Origin: Kitasatospora sp. GAS204B
GTDB taxonomy: Bacteria; Actinomycetota; Actinomycetes; Streptomycetales; Streptomycetaceae
Direction of reading: 5' to 3'
Assembly: GCF_029892155.1 (NCBI RefSeq)
Contig: NZ_JARZAG010000007.1
Coordinates: 1-64,000, forward strand
Length of the DNA: 64,000 bases
Below the pieces are notes generated by a model that ran no database searches, was not told where the DNA came from, and was given only the letters and a program-made list of their open reading frames with translations. Position 1 is the first letter of the stretch. Each line of letters opens with the position of its first letter. Shown here piece after piece: positions 60,344 to 64,000 of this stretch. Both the position numbers and the translations under genes were made by a program.

Positions 60344-62797
60344 ATGACCACGCACACGGCGGGCGAGCCATACGGTTCGTATGGCCCGTCCGAGTCGTAC
60401 GGGTCGGCGCAGCCGTACCCGGCGGCGCCGACGCAGGGTCAGGCGGATCCGGAGCTGGGCGGGCAGCAGGCGCAGGCGTACGGACAGGCCGCGCCCGGGT
60501 ACGGGGAGGCCCCCCAGGGCTACCCGTACGCGCAGAACCCCCAGGAGTACGGGCAGGCTCCCCAGGAGTACGGCCAGCCCCAGGGCTACGGGCCCGGGCA
60601 GGAGTACGGGCAGCAGCCGGAGTACCCGCAGAACCCGTACCAGCAGCAGGATCCCTACCAGCCGCAGATCCACCAGCAGCGACAGGATCCGTACCAGCAG
60701 GACCCGTACCAGCAGCAGCCGTACCAGGACCAGCCGTACCAGGAGCAGCAGCCGTACGAGCAGCAGCAGGTCCCCTACCAGCAGTCCTACGAGCAGCAGC
60801 AACAGCCGCAGCAGCCGCCGTACGGCCAGCCCGACGGCTACCCCCAGGGCTACGGGCAGCCCGCCCCCGAGCAGTACTACGCGGGGCACTACCGGGAGCC
60901 GGAGCAGCAGCCGTACGTCGTCTCCGAGCCGTACACGCTGCCGCCCGACTACGGCATGCCGCAGATCTTCGGCGACCCGCCGACGATGTCCCTGTCGCTG
61001 CGGGCGATCGAGTCGTACGCCCCGCCGTCGCGCGGGCAGCTGCCGCAGCAGCGGGAGTCGGCGGACGAGGAGCAGAAGTCCGCGCCGTCCGAGGAGGCGG
61101 CGGCCGGGCGCAACGGGCTGATCATGGCGATCGGCACGCTGGCCTCGCGCGGCCTCGGCTTCGTGCGCAGCGCGATGCTCGCCTACGCGCTCGGCGTCAA
61201 GGACGTGGCGGCGACCTTCAACATCGCCAACACGCTGCCGAACATCGTCTTCACCATGCTGATCGGCGGCGCGCTCAGCTCGGTCTTCGTACCCGAGCTG
61301 GTGAAGGCGCAGCGGACCCACAAGGACGGCGGTGTCGCGTACACCGACCGGCTGCTCACCCTGTGCACGGTGGCGCTGGTGGCGCTGACGGCGGTGGCGG
61401 TCTTCGCCGCGCCGCTGCTCGTCAGCGTCTACGCACCGGACTGGCACGGGGCGCAGCGCGACCTGACCATCGCGCTCGCCCGGTACTGCCTGCCCGAGAT
61501 CCTCTTCTACGGCCTCTTCACCCTGCTCGGCCAGGTGCTCAACGCCCGTGGCAAGTTCGCCGCGATGATGTGGGCGCCCGCGCTGAACAACATCGTCGCG
61601 ATCGCGGTCTTCGGGCTCTACGCCGTGATCGGCGGCCAGGCCGCGGCGGTCGGCAAGGTGACCTCGACGCAGACGGCGATCCTGGGGATCGGCACCACCT
61701 TGGGCGTGGTGGTCCAGGCGCTGGGCATGCTGCCGTCGCTGCGGGCGGCCAAGTTCCGCTGGACGCCGCGCTTCGACTGGCGCGGCGCGGGCCTGAGCCA
61801 GCCGCTGCGGGCGGCGAGCTGGGCGCTGCTGCTGGTGATCGTCACCCAGGTGGCGTTCACCGCGCTGACCGCACTGACCACCAGCATCGACTCCGGCGCC
61901 AGCAACGCGGCCTACAGCAACGCCTACGCGCTCTTCGTGGTGCCGCAGGGCGTGATCACCATCTCGCTGGTGACCGCGATCCTGCCGCAGATGTCCCGCG
62001 CGGCGGACGAGGGCGACCTGCCGAAGATCGGCGCGGACCTGTCCCGGGTGCTGCGGAACTCGGCCGCGATGATCATTCCGATCACCATGCTCTTCATCGC
62101 GTTCGCCGGCCAGCTCTCCGGTCTCGCCTACGGCTACGGCGCCGGCGCCTCGGCCACCTCGCTGATCAGCTACTCGCTGCTGGCCTTCGCGATCGGCATC
62201 CCGTTCTTCTGCGCCCAGTACGCGCTGGCTCGCGGCTTCTACGCGATGAGCGACGCGCGGACCCCGTTCTGGCTGACGGTGGTCTCCTCCGGCACCAACG
62301 TGCTGCTCTCCTACCTCGCGTTCCTCGTGCTCAGCCCGCACTGGAAGGTCGTCGGCATGGCGAGCGCGCAGACGGTGGCCTGCGTGGTCAGCATGACGAT
62401 CACCGGCCGGGCGCTGGCCAAGCGCCTGCAGTCGCTGCCGCCCGCGCCCGAGGACCCGGAGGCACGCGCCCGGGTGCTGCGGGCCTCGCTCAGCAACCGG
62501 GCGGGCAGCGGCCTCGACGGCCGCCGCGTCTTCGGGCTGCACCTGGGCCTGGTGCTGGCCTGCCTGCCGGGGGCGCTGCTGGGGCACTTCCTGGCGAGTG
62601 GGATCGGCGGCATGCTCGGCGGCGGGTTCTTCGGCAACCTGTTCGGCCTCGGCGTCGGCGCGGTGGTCGTGCTCGCCTCGCTCTTCGTGCTGGCCAAGCC
62701 CTTCGGTGCCGCGGCGGCCGTCGCGCCGCTGGCCCGTCGGCTGCGGCTGCCCTACCCGCAGGTCCCGGAACCCGCTGGGCGGCGCCGGCGTCGGTAG
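60344..62797 (+). CDS. murJ: MurJ/MviN-family lipid II flippase with Q/P/Y-rich extension
   Basis: An 817-residue protein. The first ~255 residues are low-complexity, rich in Gln, Pro, Tyr, Gly and Glu (repeats such as PYQQQ and QEYGQ), and probably cytosolic. The membrane domain then begins at RNGLIMAIGTLASRGLGFVRS, with 14 predicted helices and the conserved RSAMLAYALG and ANTLPNIVFTMLIGG of MurJ, which exports lipid II. The start (GGGGG 4 bases upstream) is the first ATG of the Tyr-rich frame. Streptomyces usually carry another murJ gene near oriC, so this could be a paralogue. The nitrilase-fold gene follows 11 bases after. Confidence 0.88.
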   Translation: MTTHTAGEPYGSYGPSESYGSAQPYPAAPTQGQADPELGGQQAQAYGQAAPGYGEAPQGYPYAQNPQEYGQAPQEYGQPQGYGPGQEYGQQPEYPQNPYQQQDPYQPQIHQQRQDPYQQDPYQQQPYQDQPYQEQQPYEQQQVPYQQSYEQQQQPQQPPYGQPDGYPQGYGQPAPEQYYAGHYREPEQQPYVVSEPYTLPPDYGMPQIFGDPPTMSLSLRAIESYAPPSRGQLPQQRESADEEQKSAPSEEAAAGRNGLIMAIGTLASRGLGFVRSAMLAYALGVKDVAATFNIANTLPNIVFTMLIGGALSSVFVPELVKAQRTHKDGGVAYTDRLLTLCTVALVALTAVAVFAAPLLVSVYAPDWHGAQRDLTIALARYCLPEILFYGLFTLLGQVLNARGKFAAMMWAPALNNIVAIAVFGLYAVIGGQAAAVGKVTSTQTAILGIGTTLGVVVQALGMLPSLRAAKFRWTPRFDWRGAGLSQPLRAASWALLLVIVTQVAFTALTALTTSIDSGASNAAYSNAYALFVVPQGVITISLVTAILPQMSRAADEGDLPKIGADLSRVLRNSAAMIIPITMLFIAFAGQLSGLAYGYGAGASATSLISYSLLAFAIGIPFFCAQYALARGFYAMSDARTPFWLTVVSSGTNVLLSYLAFLVLSPHWKVVGMASAQTVACVVSMTITGRALAKRLQSLPPAPEDPEARARVLRASLSNRAGSGLDGRRVFGLHLGLVLACLPGALLGHFLASGIGGMLGGGFFGNLFGLGVGAVVVLASLFVLAKPFGAAAAVAPLARRLRLPYPQVPEPAGRRRRR

Positions 62798-62808
62798 GCT
62801 GCCCGGAC

Positions 62809-63681
62809 ATGACCTCCGCTCAGCTCTCCCAGCCGTTTCCCCTGCCCAGCCGTCCGCTGCGGGTCGCCGTCGCCCAGGCGACCGTGGTCCGCGGCGCGGT
62901 GGACGCCAACGTGGCCCGGGCGGCCGCGCTGATCGAGCAGGCGGGCGCCGACGGGGTCCAGTTGGTGCTGTTCGCCGAGAAGTTCCTCACCGGGTACGAG
63001 CCGGAGCTGATCGCGAGTGATCCGGCCCGCTACACCGTGACCGAGGACGATCCGCGCCTGTCCCCCATCGCCGCCGCCTGCCGGGCGGCCGGCACCGCCG
63101 CCGTGGTCGGCGCGGCGACCCGGGACGCGGCCGGGGTGCTGCGGATCTCCGCGCTGGTCTTCGGGCCGGACGGCGCCCTCGCCGCCCGGTATGACAAGCA
63201 GTACCAGTTCGGCGGCGAGCCCGAGGTCTTCGCGGCCGGCACCACCGGCTGCACGGTCGAGCTGGCCGGCTGGCGGCTGGGCCTGGGCGTCTGCTACGAC
63301 TCCGGCTTCCCCGAGCACGCCAGGGCCGCCGCGCTGGACGGCTGCCACGCCTACCTGGTCGGCGCACTGTTCAGCCGGGGCGGCGGGCGGCAGCAGGTCG
63401 ACACCTGGTTCCCGGCCCGGGCGATCGACAACACCGTTTACGTGCTGCTGGCCAACCACATCGGGCACACCGGCGCGATGGACACCTGCGGGCACAGCGC
63501 CGGCTGGGGTCCCGACGGCCGGCTGATCGCCGCACTGGGCGAGACGGAGACCGGGCTCGCGGTGGTCGACCTCGACCCCGAGCGGCTGCGCGCGGTCCGG
63601 GAGGACCTGCGGATGCTGAGCGACGTCAAGGACCGGGACGCGGCCGCCACGGCGACCCGGTCGCTGGTGCGGCTGGGCTGA
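62809..63681 (+). CDS. Carbon-nitrogen hydrolase (nitrilase superfamily)
   Basis: A 290-residue cytoplasmic amidase-type enzyme. The Glu-Lys-Cys triad is Glu in LFAEKFLTGY, Lys in RYDKQYQFG and Cys in GVCYDSGFPE. This subtype with GxxE in the Cys loop covers omega-amidases and N-carbamoyl-type hydrolases; the substrate is unknown. The gene starts 11 bases after murJ with no clear Shine-Dalgarno site, so it may be co-transcribed with the flippase. Confidence 0.9.
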   Translation: MTSAQLSQPFPLPSRPLRVAVAQATVVRGAVDANVARAAALIEQAGADGVQLVLFAEKFLTGYEPELIASDPARYTVTEDDPRLSPIAAACRAAGTAAVVGAATRDAAGVLRISALVFGPDGALAARYDKQYQFGGEPEVFAAGTTGCTVELAGWRLGLGVCYDSGFPEHARAAALDGCHAYLVGALFSRGGGRQQVDTWFPARAIDNTVYVLLANHIGHTGAMDTCGHSAGWGPDGRLIAALGETETGLAVVDLDPERLRAVREDLRMLSDVKDRDAAATATRSLVRLG

Positions 63682-63698
63682 GCCGCACCAGCCCGCCG

Positions 63699-64000
63699 TC
63701 AGCGCGCCGCCGCCGGCGCCGGGGTGCAGAGCAGGGCCGCGCGCAGGTCGAGGCGGTCGTCCAGCCTGCCGAGGTCGCGATCGGTCAGCTCCTCGATCCG
63801 GCGGATCCGGTAGTGCACGGTGTTCACGTGGACGTGCAGCGCCTCGGCCGTGCGGGCCCAGGAGCAGTCGTGGCGGAGGAAGCTGACCAGGGTGGCCAGC
63901 AGCGAGCCGCCGGTGAGGCGGTCGTGCTCGGTGAGCGGGTCGAGCAGGCGGCGGCGGAAGGCGGCGGCCACCTCGGCCGGGATGCCGCGGACCAGCGCGG
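63699..64000 (-). CDS. PucR/CdaR-type transcriptional regulator, C-terminal part, cut by window edge
   Basis: The last ~100 codons of a gene that enters from the right edge: the frame stays open to position 64000. The C-terminal HTH_30 (PucR) domain reads WARTAEALHVHVNTVHYRIRRIEELT, then DLGRLDDRLDLRAALL. This family uses such a DNA-binding end with a longer sensory N-terminus. It converges on the nitrilase-fold gene with 17 bases between the stops. The activator target cannot be read. Confidence 0.85.
   Translation of the reverse strand, partial: ALVRGIPAEVAAAFRRRLLDPLTEHDRLTGGSLLATLVSFLRHDCSWARTAEALHVHVNTVHYRIRRIEELTDRDLGRLDDRLDLRAALLCTPAPAAAR

Overview
The window is a very GC-rich (roughly 72%) actinobacterial chromosome segment. 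Gene content and order point to the Streptomycetaceae (Streptomyces, Kitasatospora or a close relative): GTG starts, leaderless-looking promoters, a protein mannosyltransferase, an HrdD-type sigma factor, a large LuxR-type (LAL) regulator and molybdopterin and wall genes arranged as in Streptomyces cores. I count about 51 protein genes (one cut by the right edge, one probably decayed), one tRNA and one transposase remnant.

Layout. 0.1-4.0 kb: minus-strand type VII secretion gene set (WXG-like substrate, proline/glycine-rich WXG/PPE-like protein, mycosin protease). 4.3-6.3 kb: FUSC membrane protein. 6.3-10.9 kb: minus-strand operon tatD-like, rsmA, ispE, ABC-F ATPase. 11.0-12.6 kb: zinc-ribbon protein and rsmI, divergent from pmt (12.8-14.7 kb). 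14.8-24.3 kb: wall and membrane block with a penicillin-binding protein, a Tat lipoprotein, a polytopic glycosyltransferase-like protein, an APC permease and an FtsW/RodA-PBP pair. 24.5-28.5 kb: MarR regulator with a drug efflux MFS pump, then a two-gene ABC exporter. 28.6-30.3 kb: aminoglycoside-phosphotransferase-fold protein and a small secreted protein.

30.5-37.8 kb is the least conserved stretch. It holds small unknown proteins, two stress or signalling-type folds (ankyrin, HAD-like), a GNAT, an S1-domain protein, an IS30 transposase remnant and a 946-residue secreted beta-helix/PKD protein with three C-terminal repeats. It stops at tRNA-Ala(CGC).

38-44 kb: GNAT, mog/moaB, moaC, moeA, galU and a degenerate GGDEF protein, all on the minus strand, so cofactor and nucleotide-sugar synthesis may be co-transcribed. 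44-52 kb: 5-formyl-THF cyclo-ligase, penicillin acylase-like enzyme, K+/H+ antiporter, MFS pump, FmdB zinc ribbon and a probably decayed SAF-domain gene. 52-57 kb: secreted sedolisin protease and LAL regulator. 57.7-64 kb: hrdD under a near-perfect SigR-type promoter, PAP2 phosphatase, MurJ-family flippase with a long Q/P/Y-rich extension, a nitrilase-fold enzyme and the end of a PucR-type regulator.

No CRISPR array, intact insertion sequence, prophage or complete biosynthetic gene cluster is visible. The most unusual signals are the GGTEF protein that keeps its inhibitory c-di-GMP site, the accessory stretch beside tRNA-Ala, the triple-repeat beta-helix protein, the very long perfect hairpins, and tandem DNA repeats in front of regulators and transport genes. 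Starts were chosen by ribosome-binding sites or leaderless promoter spacing where these were visible. All function calls come from motif reading, without database searches.
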